This document shows, piece by piece, positions 47,226 through 54,736 of a DNA stretch of 64,000 nt (the stretch's first letter is position 1; every line of letters begins with the position of its first letter). The position numbers and the translations under genes are program-made. Source of the DNA: Pseudobdellovibrionaceae bacterium (GTDB lineage: Bacteria > Bdellovibrionota > Bdellovibrionia > Bdellovibrionales > Bdellovibrionaceae); assembly GCA_021731025.1 (NCBI GenBank), contig JAKFYD010000003.1:30138-94137 (forward strand). Direction: 5' to 3'. The notes under the pieces are model-generated. The model had not been told where the DNA came from. It worked only from the letters and a program-made list of their open reading frames with translations, and did no database searches.

Positions 47226-48005
47226 ATGGCAGCTCCCGTTTTTAAACTTCCTGAACGAAAAGCACCTTGGTCGACCCCGGAACAAAAGCCCGAGGTCAAA
47301 GCAGAACAGTCTTACATCGTCGACGAAATGCTTCTGCAAAATTTGGGGGCCCATCAAGCCACTGATGACGGGGAGAGCATTTGGTTACTTTCGTATTCGG
47401 ATCTGATGACTTTGCTTTTTGCTTTTTTCGTCATGTTGATGAGCTTTTCACGAATTGATGTCGAAGCTTTTGAAAAAACTCGCAAAGAAACCACGGAGCT
47501 TTTTGGCGGTGAATACCAAAAGCCCCACAAAGAAATGCTCACTCAACTGAAAAAAGAAGTTACCGTCGAAGGACTTAATGACAAAGCCGTCTTTGATGAA
47601 TTGGAAAAAGGGGTTGCTCTGACTTTTCGTGGATCTGCCTTTTTTGATGCGGGCTCTGCTTTGATTAAGCCCGAAGCTTTGCAACTTTTAAAGAAAGTCA
47701 TTCCCGTTGTTAAAAAGCAGCAGCGGAAGTACAGCGTGGTGGTTGAAGGTCATACGGATGACAATCCCATTCGCACGGATCACTTTCCCAGCAACTGGGA
47801 ACTCTCAAGTCAGCGAGCTTCAGCGGTCCTACGACTTTTCGAAGAATCTGGTTTTGATCGCAGCTCTTTAAGATCGATTGGTTTTGCTGACACCTTACCC
47901 ATCGTCCCGAACCGCGATCCCGAAGGTAAAATTATCGTCGAGAATCAAAATCAAAATCGACGGGTCGTCATTAAACTGATTCGTTCGAATCAACTTAAAA
48001 ACTAA
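47226..48005 (+). CDS. motB: MotB-type stator subunit with OmpA-like peptidoglycan-binding domain
   Basis: A 259-residue partner of MotA. A single membrane helix (about 56-75) starts with the ion-binding Asp59 in LLSYSDLMTLLFAFFVMLMSF. After a plug/linker region comes an OmpA/MotB domain (about 120-255) with SAFFDAGSALIKPEAL, VVVEGHTDDNPIRTDHFPSNWELSSQRA and IVENQNQNRRVVI, which binds peptidoglycan. The N-terminus is longer (about 55 residues before the helix) than in E. coli MotB. The stop is 7 bases before the convergent FecR-like gene. Confidence 0.93.
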   Translation: MAAPVFKLPERKAPWSTPEQKPEVKAEQSYIVDEMLLQNLGAHQATDDGESIWLLSYSDLMTLLFAFFVMLMSFSRIDVEAFEKTRKETTELFGGEYQKPHKEMLTQLKKEVTVEGLNDKAVFDELEKGVALTFRGSAFFDAGSALIKPEALQLLKKVIPVVKKQQRKYSVVVEGHTDDNPIRTDHFPSNWELSSQRASAVLRLFEESGFDRSSLRSIGFADTLPIVPNRDPEGKIIVENQNQNRRVVIKLIRSNQLKN

Positions 48006-48012
48006 AATTTTT

Positions 48013-49104
48013 TTATTCGCCTAAAACTTCAATCGGCTGAGAATTGTCGATGGCTTTTTCCAAAGCCTGTTCGGAAAAAGGCTGAATGCTGAAAGCCGAT
48101 TTGTATTCAAACATTTGGCTGGTGAAACTCCAGGAATACTGTCCTGGCTGCACTTCGTCGCTCTCGATGCTAACGACACTGGATTCATTGCGTTTCCATT
48201 TGAAGCTTTTGAATTCGTGATTATCGCGGTACAGGGTCATTTGGCATTGATCCGGGCAAACAACTTTTGCTCCGATGAAAATGGGCTGGGCGTTCTTTAA
48301 CAAAAATACCGTACCTTCTGAGGGAGTAGGCAGATCATAATTGACGGTCGGAGCTTCTTCTGTGGCTTCGGTGACTTTGGGGGCAGTCTGTGGTTCTTCG
48401 AAGGAAGTGTCTTTCATTTTTGCTTTTGTTTTAGCTTCTTCTTTTAAGCCAGCCAAGGATTTCGTCTCTTGAGCAAAACTGGTGATTTGAATCCCGGCAC
48501 TCATGTCATTCTTAATGAGGTAGCTCCCTTTACGAATTAAGACCTCTTCAATGCGCGGGCCCTTCTTGATAAGAACAACCTGGTCATTGGTGAATTGCGT
48601 TTTTATCTCGCCTTTGGAAAGACGGATGAGGGGCTTGCCATCAAACCAAGTGATTCTCACTAAAGACCGCGGCTCAACGGTGATTTTAACATCTCTATTA
48701 ATCTCAACTTCAATGTTGGAATCTTTTTCTGTTAACAAAATATCTGAGTTAAATATTTTGTTCTGATGGGACAGGGGAAGCCAGAGGGAATCAAGATGAG
48801 TTTTCCGAATGGAGCTCCCTGTGGTTGTAGAAACGTGACCGATGGGATTAAGCCCCGTGGTGATGGGCTCAAGAAAGCGCAACCAGAATGTTGTGCTGAT
48901 TGTGGTGTAAATCGAAAAGACAAAGAGCCCCAAAAAAAAGACATACAAAGTGCGGGTCCAAATCAGATTTCGATAATCAGGATCACGAAAGAAGCGAAGG
49001 CCTTGACCAAAGTTCAGGAGAGAAAAAAGAAGACCGCTCTTGGTCACGGGCGAATTTTTTAGTGGGACCGATTTTGTTTTATCCGAGGTGACAGGTATAG
49101 CCAT
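48013..49104 (-). CDS. FecR-like membrane protein
   Basis: A 363-residue protein with one N-terminal membrane helix (about 50-72, TLYVFFLGLFVFSIYTTIS), so most of it is periplasmic. A FecR-like domain covers about 100-210 (HQNKIFNSDILLTEKDSNIEVEINRDVKITVEP and GKPLIRLSKGEIKTQF). A charged linker and a beta domain (about 270-340) with CPDQC follow. It lies between MotB (converging) and the PP2C gene (diverging, 40 bases away). FecR proteins often relay signals across the periplasm. Role here unknown. Confidence 0.75.
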   Translation of the reverse strand: MAIPVTSDKTKSVPLKNSPVTKSGLLFSLLNFGQGLRFFRDPDYRNLIWTRTLYVFFLGLFVFSIYTTISTTFWLRFLEPITTGLNPIGHVSTTTGSSIRKTHLDSLWLPLSHQNKIFNSDILLTEKDSNIEVEINRDVKITVEPRSLVRITWFDGKPLIRLSKGEIKTQFTNDQVVLIKKGPRIEEVLIRKGSYLIKNDMSAGIQITSFAQETKSLAGLKEEAKTKAKMKDTSFEEPQTAPKVTEATEEAPTVNYDLPTPSEGTVFLLKNAQPIFIGAKVVCPDQCQMTLYRDNHEFKSFKWKRNESSVVSIESDEVQPGQYSWSFTSQMFEYKSAFSIQPFSEQALEKAIDNSQPIEVLGE

Positions 49105-49144
49105 ACTCTCTATACTTACTTCATAAGTTCATCCAGGAGAAGCT

Positions 49145-50638
49145 TTGAGTTTAAGAATCAAATTTTTAGGACTGCTCGTTTTAATCCCTTCGATGTGTCT
49201 TGCGGTGTTTTTGTATTTTGCCATTAAGACCTTCGTCGATGATAAAAGAACGTCTCTGTTGGAAGAGCATTTTAATCTGCTGAATGCGGCGAGTTTGTTT
49301 CTTTCCAGCAGTGATGGAAATGAATTTCAAACAAAAGTTCAAAGCCTTATCAAACAAGAGGGCTTCGAAAGCATTCTTGTGATTAATCCTTCAGGCAAAA
49401 TCATTGCGGCGGGTGATGCCGGTCGGTTGCAGAAAGCTTTACCTGAAATATTAGGCAACGAGATTTTTGAAAAACTGATCGGACAAACCGCTGTCGAAGG
49501 AAGCTTCGAAGCTCGGGATATCAGTAAAGAGGAAAGATTTGTTTCATTTATGAAAGTTCCCATCGGGACTGCCGATTCGGCCATCTTACTGATGCACAAA
49601 TTAAAAAGCAGCTCTCTGCGTGCCAGCACTTTGTTCTTTTTAAAGTCCGGAAGTATCTTTGTCGCTCTGATATCTTTCGCTGTCCTGGTCAGTTTGCTTT
49701 TTTCCGACAAACTCTCCGAGGGAATTCAGCAGTTGTCACGGGCTATGGAAGCCTTTGGAAAAGACAACACCATAACGCCATTGCCAGCTCCCTCGAATGA
49801 CGAAGTCGGTGTGATGACTCGCCAATTTCAATCCATGCGCGTGCAAATTAAATCTTTAATCGAATCTCAAAAAGAAAAAGTAAAAATCGAAACGGAAATG
49901 AATTTGGCGGGAGAACTGCAAAAAAGATTTTTTCCGAACAGTCTTTTTAAAGTTAAAGGTTGCGAGTTCGCTGGATTTTTTGAACCTGCTGCCAGCGCCG
50001 GCGGGGACTGGTGGTTTTATTTTGTTAAGGGCAATGAGCTTGTTTTAACTATCGGTGATGTGACAGGACATGGACTGAACTCGGCAATGATCACGGCGGT
50101 TTCACGTTCTGCGTTCAGTTTGATTGAGGAGTTTTTTGTCAGCCCTAGTGAAAGCTTAAGACTTCTGAACCGCGCTATCTATGATGCTGCCAAGGGCGAG
50201 CTTTGCATGACTTGCATCGTGAGTGCTCTGAATTTGGAAACGGGTGTGATGCGATATGCAGCTGCCAGTCATGAAGCACCGATCGTTATTCCTCCTCAAG
50301 AAGTTGTAAAGCTCAAAGACTTTCAGTTTTTGAACAGAGTCAACGGTCCACGCTTGGGTGAAAAAGAAAACGCTAAGTATGACGATGCTCAGTTTCAGCT
50401 GCAGAATAATGAATCTCTGTTGTTTTACACAGACGGCCTTACAGATCTGCCTTCAGCATCGGGCAAGGTCTTAAGTGAAAATCAATTGCTGCGTTCACTG
50501 GGCAAAGAGCATTCGCAGAATCTTTCGGCCGAGCAATTGTTAGAAAAGGTAAAATCAATCGCTTTCAATCACAGGTTAACGACAGACCTGGCGGACGACC
50601 TGTCATTCTTTTTTATCAAATGGAGCAAATCGGTATGA
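49145..50638 (+). CDS. HAMP-domain PP2C/SpoIIE-type phosphatase
   Basis: A 497-residue membrane phosphatase. Two membrane helices (about 5-27 and 164-185) flank a periplasmic sensor domain. A HAMP domain follows (about 186-240), then a coiled coil and a SpoIIE/PP2C domain (about 265-495) with ASAGGDWWFYFVKGNELVL, IGDVTGHGLNSAMIT and LLFYTDGLTDL, which carry the metal-binding Asp residues. The start is TTG at 49145, preceded by AGGAG. It heads a three-gene operon with overlapping ATGA junctions. Typical targets are anti-anti-sigma or STAS proteins, none of which is in the window. Confidence 0.88.
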   Translation: MSLRIKFLGLLVLIPSMCLAVFLYFAIKTFVDDKRTSLLEEHFNLLNAASLFLSSSDGNEFQTKVQSLIKQEGFESILVINPSGKIIAAGDAGRLQKALPEILGNEIFEKLIGQTAVEGSFEARDISKEERFVSFMKVPIGTADSAILLMHKLKSSSLRASTLFFLKSGSIFVALISFAVLVSLLFSDKLSEGIQQLSRAMEAFGKDNTITPLPAPSNDEVGVMTRQFQSMRVQIKSLIESQKEKVKIETEMNLAGELQKRFFPNSLFKVKGCEFAGFFEPAASAGGDWWFYFVKGNELVLTIGDVTGHGLNSAMITAVSRSAFSLIEEFFVSPSESLRLLNRAIYDAAKGELCMTCIVSALNLETGVMRYAAASHEAPIVIPPQEVVKLKDFQFLNRVNGPRLGEKENAKYDDAQFQLQNNESLLFYTDGLTDLPSASGKVLSENQLLRSLGKEHSQNLSAEQLLEKVKSIAFNHRLTTDLADDLSFFFIKWSKSV

Positions 50639-51231
50639 AACATTTAGGCGGCGTGCTTGTTTTTACTTTGCTGGCAATGGGTTGTTCTTCCTCTTTGAAA
50701 GTGCAAAGTGAGCCAGCAGGCGTTGAAGTTTTTATTTCTCAACAAGAATCAAAAGAGAAAAAGTCTTTCGGTAAAACTCCGGTCGAAATCACCTACAATG
50801 ATCTTCGAGAAAAATTAGGAAGCAGTCTTTCCCCAAGTGATATGTTGGTCGTTAGCTTAGAAAGCCGTGAATTTGAACCCGAAAAAGTTTATGTGCCGCC
50901 ATCGAGTTTTGGAGTTACCACCACTCACGTGCAAGTGAGGTTAACTCCGAAGAAGGAAGTCAGCAATGCGGCTGGTATTTTACAGCGTTTGCACAACGCT
51001 CAAAAATTTGCCCAGGCCGGTCAGTTCGAGCGCGCTCACGTTGAAACCGACAAAGTTCTGGAGATTGATCCCAAGTTCACCCGCGCTCTTTCGATGAAGG
51101 GATCAATTTCTTATTTGCAAAAAAATTACGATGAAGCTTTGAAGTGGTTCGAAAAAGCATTGGCCGTTGATGCTTCTTTTGAAGAGGCCGTAAGAATGAT
51201 CGCCAAAATCAAGCAAGAGAAAAGCAAATGA
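50635..51231 (+). CDS. PEGA-TPR lipoprotein
   Basis: I start at ATG 50635, which overlaps the phosphatase stop (ATGA). It gives 198 residues with a lipobox (LAMGC). A PEGA domain (about 18-100, SEPAGVEVFISQQ, FGKTPVEITY) is followed by two TPR-like repeats (about 115-195, ALSMKGSISYLQKNYDEALKWF, then AFEKALA-type helices). Such lipoproteins are scaffolds at the envelope. It is coupled to the phosphatase before it and to the barrel gene after it (ATGA overlap). Confidence 0.82.
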   Translation: MKHLGGVLVFTLLAMGCSSSLKVQSEPAGVEVFISQQESKEKKSFGKTPVEITYNDLREKLGSSLSPSDMLVVSLESREFEPEKVYVPPSSFGVTTTHVQVRLTPKKEVSNAAGILQRLHNAQKFAQAGQFERAHVETDKVLEIDPKFTRALSMKGSISYLQKNYDEALKWFEKALAVDASFEEAVRMIAKIKQEKSK

Positions 51232-51821
51232 AGTGCAAATCTTTGATCTTAATTTCTATTTGTCTTCTGTCGACTCGCTGGGTTTTAGCGCGCACTGATA
51301 TTTCACGATTTTCAGGTCTCGCTGGATTTGCCATGTCTGCCAGCAAGTCGGCTGAAGAAGCAGGAACTCTGCGAAATGAAGGACCTCTAGGCTTTGCTTT
51401 CAGCATTGATCACAGCTGGCGTGGTCCTTATTTTTTATTTGCAGAACATATGAGGAGCATGAGCGGAGCTTCAACAGCCGTAGGTCTTACGGGCGCCGGG
51501 ATTAAATATTATCCCTGGGTTTCACCCTTGCATTTCAAAGCTCGTAACGCTGATAAGATTGAATCGGTTTCTTTATTTTTCAGTGGATATTCTTTTTACA
51601 TGGGCGGTTCTTTTGGCTTTGCCCAGTCTTCGATTTTGTCTTCAGGTGATAAACTAGCGTCTTTAGCAGCTGGGCTCTACGTCAACGCAAAGGCCGGAGT
51701 CGATTACCCCATGTCACAGATCTGGGGATTAAGAGGCGAATTCAATTACGCCATGACCATCGTAGGTTCAGGGGCGATTCAGCATTTGAATTTATTCGGC
51801 GGCGTTTTCTTTGACCTTTAA
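51228..51821 (+). CDS. Small outer-membrane-barrel-like exported protein
   Basis: A 197-residue protein with a short signal peptide (about 1-20, ISICLLSTRWVLA). The rest has alternating hydrophobic strands with Gly and aromatic residues (SGYSFYMGGSFGFAQS, GVDYPMSQIWGLRGEFNYAM) and ends HLNLFGGVFFDL, whose final aromatic strand suggests BamA-dependent insertion. It is the last gene of the phosphatase operon, starting inside the stop of the PEGA gene (ATGA). It could be the outer-membrane partner of the neighbouring envelope machine. Function unknown. Confidence 0.68.
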   Translation: MKCKSLILISICLLSTRWVLARTDISRFSGLAGFAMSASKSAEEAGTLRNEGPLGFAFSIDHSWRGPYFLFAEHMRSMSGASTAVGLTGAGIKYYPWVSPLHFKARNADKIESVSLFFSGYSFYMGGSFGFAQSSILSSGDKLASLAAGLYVNAKAGVDYPMSQIWGLRGEFNYAMTIVGSGAIQHLNLFGGVFFDL

Positions 51822-52066
51822 GGCGTGCGTTGGTTAGAAATATTTTTGGATTTTTATTGACTGAGATTTCGGCTTCACTGTGGTCGTGTAATCACGATTT
51901 TGTTTATAGAGCTCGACGCTTCTTGTTCGATTATTTTCGCTTCAATGCTGAGCTTTTATGCACGTCTGAGCGGCGTTTTTTAGTTGGGTTTGTTTTTCTC
52001 TTTTGCTTCTAATTTCCCTCTGAAATTGGCTTTTAAAATGCATGTTATATAGCTTGTGAGGTGAAT

Positions 52067-52960
52067 ATGATTTCAAAATTAAATAATAAAGAATTAGATC
52101 AAAAGATTAAATCCCTTGCTCGAGCTGAGAATAGACTTCTAGCTTTAGTGATTGAGCATATTAAAGAAGCTGACCGAAGAAAGCTCTATTTGGATTTCAA
52201 TTATCCAAATCTCTATGATTATCTCGTTAAAGAGTGTGGCTATCCCGGAGGATCAGCTCAGCGCCGTATTGATGCAGCTAGGCTGCTCGCCATTGAACCA
52301 AAGCTTAAAGCTAAAATAGAATCTGGAGAAATTAACTTATCTCAGACGACACTTTTGCAAAAAGCCTTTCGTGAGAAGAGTCAAACGGTTACCCTAGAGC
52401 AAAAACGAAGTTTAATTGCAAAGATCAGTGATATGACTGTTAATGAATCCCAAGTTCTTATCTCCAAAGAATTAAACCTTGAAATCAGGCAACAAACCAA
52501 AGTAACTCATCAAAAAGATGAAAGCATAAGATTAGAATTCACTCTCACCAAAGAACAATGGGAATCCCTTCAAAAAGCTAAAGACCTAGCTTCAAATGCC
52601 ACGCAAACAAATGACCTAGGTGTCCTTATTAAATATCTTTCAGATAAATTCATTAAACAAAAAGAGGGACCCACTGCCACCGTGGCGGTAAAAAAACAGG
52701 TTCTGCAAAGAGACCAATGTTGCCAGTATAAAGATCATAAAACTCAAAGGCTTTGCGGAAGTAGATGGAACCTCCACATCGACCACATCAAACCCAAATG
52801 GGTAGGCGGTACCGATGACATCGACAACCTCAGAGTTCTCTGCCAAAAGCACAATTACGAAAGGTATAGAGAGCAAGCAGGAATAAAAATGGTGTCTAGT
52901 AAAATCGACGATAAGATAATAGGAGGCAGACTTATTCAAGCCGACTGTACACACACTTGA
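52067..52960 (+). CDS. HNH endonuclease (stand-alone)
   Basis: A protein of about 297 residues. The start is ATG 52067 (GTG at 52061 also possible), with GAGGTG just before. The N-terminal two-thirds are helical and resemble the front part of DUF222-like HNH proteins. The C-terminus is a clear HNH domain with two Cys pairs (CCQYKDHKTQRLCG and LCQKH) around LHIDHIKPKWVGGTDDIDNLRVL. It is AT-rich and flanked by unrelated genes. Proteins of this type occur in many copies in Bdellovibrio-like genomes. No partner methylase is seen. Confidence 0.85.
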   Translation: MISKLNNKELDQKIKSLARAENRLLALVIEHIKEADRRKLYLDFNYPNLYDYLVKECGYPGGSAQRRIDAARLLAIEPKLKAKIESGEINLSQTTLLQKAFREKSQTVTLEQKRSLIAKISDMTVNESQVLISKELNLEIRQQTKVTHQKDESIRLEFTLTKEQWESLQKAKDLASNATQTNDLGVLIKYLSDKFIKQKEGPTATVAVKKQVLQRDQCCQYKDHKTQRLCGSRWNLHIDHIKPKWVGGTDDIDNLRVLCQKHNYERYREQAGIKMVSSKIDDKIIGGRLIQADCTHT

Positions 52961-53082
52961 CAGTTAGAGAAATTTTTCAATATGTAGCCGGTTTCATAAA
53001 TTGAATACTGTTTGGATTTCAATTTTATTAAAATCATGTATTATCCAGAACAAATTAATCTGTTTTTTAAAGGATGTTTTCC

Positions 53083-53787
53083 ATGATGCGTTTGACTCTT
53101 CTTATAGGGGCTCTTAGTTTCAGTATTTGGGCTCGTGCTGAATCAAAAATTGAAGAATCTCATGGAAAAAAATATCTAATTATGTCTAACGTTACAATGA
53201 TCGAAGAAAATTCAAGCCGGCATCATCGAATTGACAAGGATTATCAAGCGACAGCTTTGGTGTTTGGCATTGGGCCCAGCGTTTCAAAGACCTATGGAGT
53301 TCATTTTGGAAAATACTTAGATATAGATAGTGTTCTCTTGCTTGAAATTACTGGCGGTACAAATGATTGGAGTAGCAGTAACTACAGCGGTACGTCGGGT
53401 ACTAAACAAGAAATCTCAAGCTCGTCGATAGGATTACATTATAAGCATTTTACTGGAAATTCTTTTTATCTGCGAATTGGCGCTGATTATAGAATCTTAA
53501 AATACAAAAATACCTCTCTTAACTCGGATCTGACCCGTGATACCAGAAGTTTTGAGGGAGATTCTATTGCAGCCAATTTCCAAATCGGTAATCAGTGGCA
53601 GTGGGAATCGTTTACTTTGGGTTGTGACTGGATTGGATATTCTGCGCCTTTGACGAGTAATATTAGAAATTTCGAAGTGGTATCAAGTTTAGACTATGAA
53701 CACCGATGGGCTAAGGAAGATGCTGATATGTATATTAAAAAAGGGCACTTCAATTTACTCCGTTTTTACATGGGCACTTCATTCTGA
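53083..53787 (+). CDS. Exported beta-barrel-like protein, unknown function
   Basis: I use the ATG at 53083, 8 bases after AAAGGA, giving 234 residues. A signal peptide (about 1-19) ends WARAES. The rest has amphipathic strands (TALVFGIGPSVSKTYGVHFG, SIGLHYKHFTGNSFYLRIGADY) and a closing aromatic end (LLRFYMGTSF), typical of an 8- to 12-stranded outer-membrane barrel. It is a lone gene, convergent with the next one, with no further functional clue. Confidence 0.65.
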   Translation: MMRLTLLIGALSFSIWARAESKIEESHGKKYLIMSNVTMIEENSSRHHRIDKDYQATALVFGIGPSVSKTYGVHFGKYLDIDSVLLLEITGGTNDWSSSNYSGTSGTKQEISSSSIGLHYKHFTGNSFYLRIGADYRILKYKNTSLNSDLTRDTRSFEGDSIAANFQIGNQWQWESFTLGCDWIGYSAPLTSNIRNFEVVSSLDYEHRWAKEDADMYIKKGHFNLLRFYMGTSF

Positions 53788-53794
53788 GTTTCCT

Positions 53795-54196
53795 TCAGTA
53801 ACATCGCAAAACAACGCTGTGTCGAAGAGAATTTACTTTCTTATGATAAGCTAAAGAAATAATTTCATCGGTTCCGTTGCTCTGGGTAAATATTTTAGAC
53901 GTGCCCAAGGAAATATCTTTTTCATTATCCTCAATACTAATAATGACATTTTGTTCCGGTTTGATTGCGTTTTTAGAGAAGACTTCTTTCATATGGTAGG
54001 CGGTCAGCCTAATATTTAATTCCTTGAATTCAGAAGCATAGCTTGCAGTTTTCATTTCGGCATTTTCACTAGCTAAATTTAAAGTAAGCTCAGGTAAAAC
54101 TTTTGCGTCCTCGGCCTGTAAGAATCTCGACAAACCTCCCTGTAAAAACCCTAGACATTCGCTAGCCCTAAATTGGCTTTTTGGATATTGTCTCAT
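53795..54196 (-). CDS. Small protein, unknown function
   Basis: A 133-residue protein, cytoplasmic by appearance. The C-terminal half looks like a beta-rich domain (FKELNIRLTAYHMKEVF, QNVIISIEDNEKDISLG, RHSVVLRCY). I considered PilZ but the RxxxR and DxSxxG motifs are missing. The ATG at 54196 lies inside the GTCTC-N5-GAGAC palindrome, so the true start could be later. It converges with the barrel gene. Confidence 0.5.
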   Translation of the reverse strand: MRQYPKSQFRASECLGFLQGGLSRFLQAEDAKVLPELTLNLASENAEMKTASYASEFKELNIRLTAYHMKEVFSKNAIKPEQNVIISIEDNEKDISLGTSKIFTQSNGTDEIISLAYHKKVNSLRHSVVLRCY

Positions 54197-54204
54197 TTTG
54201 AGAC
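54190..54204. promoter_or_regulatory. Candidate operator GTCTC-N5-GAGAC
   Basis: GTCTCATTTTGAGAC, a perfect 5+5 inverted repeat, sits at the divergent start region of the 133-residue gene and the exported protein at 54285. Confidence 0.45.
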
Positions 54205-54284
54205 TCTAAAAACCGCTTTATCCTCGAAGGAAAGCGAAACTTTGGAACGGGGATTGAAATCAATAAAGTCATCAAGGAGAACTT

Positions 54285-54716
54285 ATGAAAAAATTGATTT
54301 CGTTATTTTTAGCTATTAGTTTCGTTATTTCCGCTGGATTCCAGGCTTTTGCTCAATCCGAAGATATTGATCAAAGAATCAGAAATCTATGGATTGCATT
54401 GGGTCGTTACCGCACCGAAGAAAGTAGAACTGCCTTCAACCACCGTGCAGCCGAATTAGTCCAGCTCTACAATAAAAAGGGCTTGCTCCTCACCCAGCAA
54501 GAGCAAAACCGTTTGGTCCACGATGTTGAATTGCAAAACTTTATCACTCAACAAGTTTTAGCAAAAGAAGAGCGACTGAGCACTCGAGAAGGTCTTCAAT
54601 CGGAAATTAGCCGTTTAATAGAGCTTAAAGAAGTTTATAAAGACGATAATCTTCGATCTGCGATAATTGGTCTCGAGATTGTTGGATTAAATAACCGCTT
54701 AGCCCTTAAGAACTAA
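54285..54716 (+). CDS. Small exported helical protein, unknown function
   Basis: A 143-residue protein with a signal peptide (about 1-23, ISFVISAGFQAFAQS). The mature part is almost all helix, with short repeated charged stretches (IDQRIRNLWIALGRYR, LVQLYNKKGLLLTQQEQNRLV). No Cys and no known motif. AAGGAG lies before the ATG, and the operator-like palindrome lies about 80 bases upstream. Confidence 0.65.
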   Translation: MKKLISLFLAISFVISAGFQAFAQSEDIDQRIRNLWIALGRYRTEESRTAFNHRAAELVQLYNKKGLLLTQQEQNRLVHDVELQNFITQQVLAKEERLSTREGLQSEISRLIELKEVYKDDNLRSAIIGLEIVGLNNRLALKN

Positions 54717-54736
54717 ACAAAATTTCCCCATCACAA

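Noticed and set aside
51830..52012. 60-residue ORF after the barrel gene
   Set aside because: No ribosome site, odd Cys/Arg/Phe-rich composition, and no match to any pattern; most likely noise in AT-rich spacer.
52067..52960. HNH gene as part of a restriction-modification or defence island
   Set aside because: No methylase, specificity subunit or other defence gene beside it.
53795..54196. PilZ (c-di-GMP-binding) protein
   Set aside because: The RxxxR and DxSxxG binding motifs are missing.
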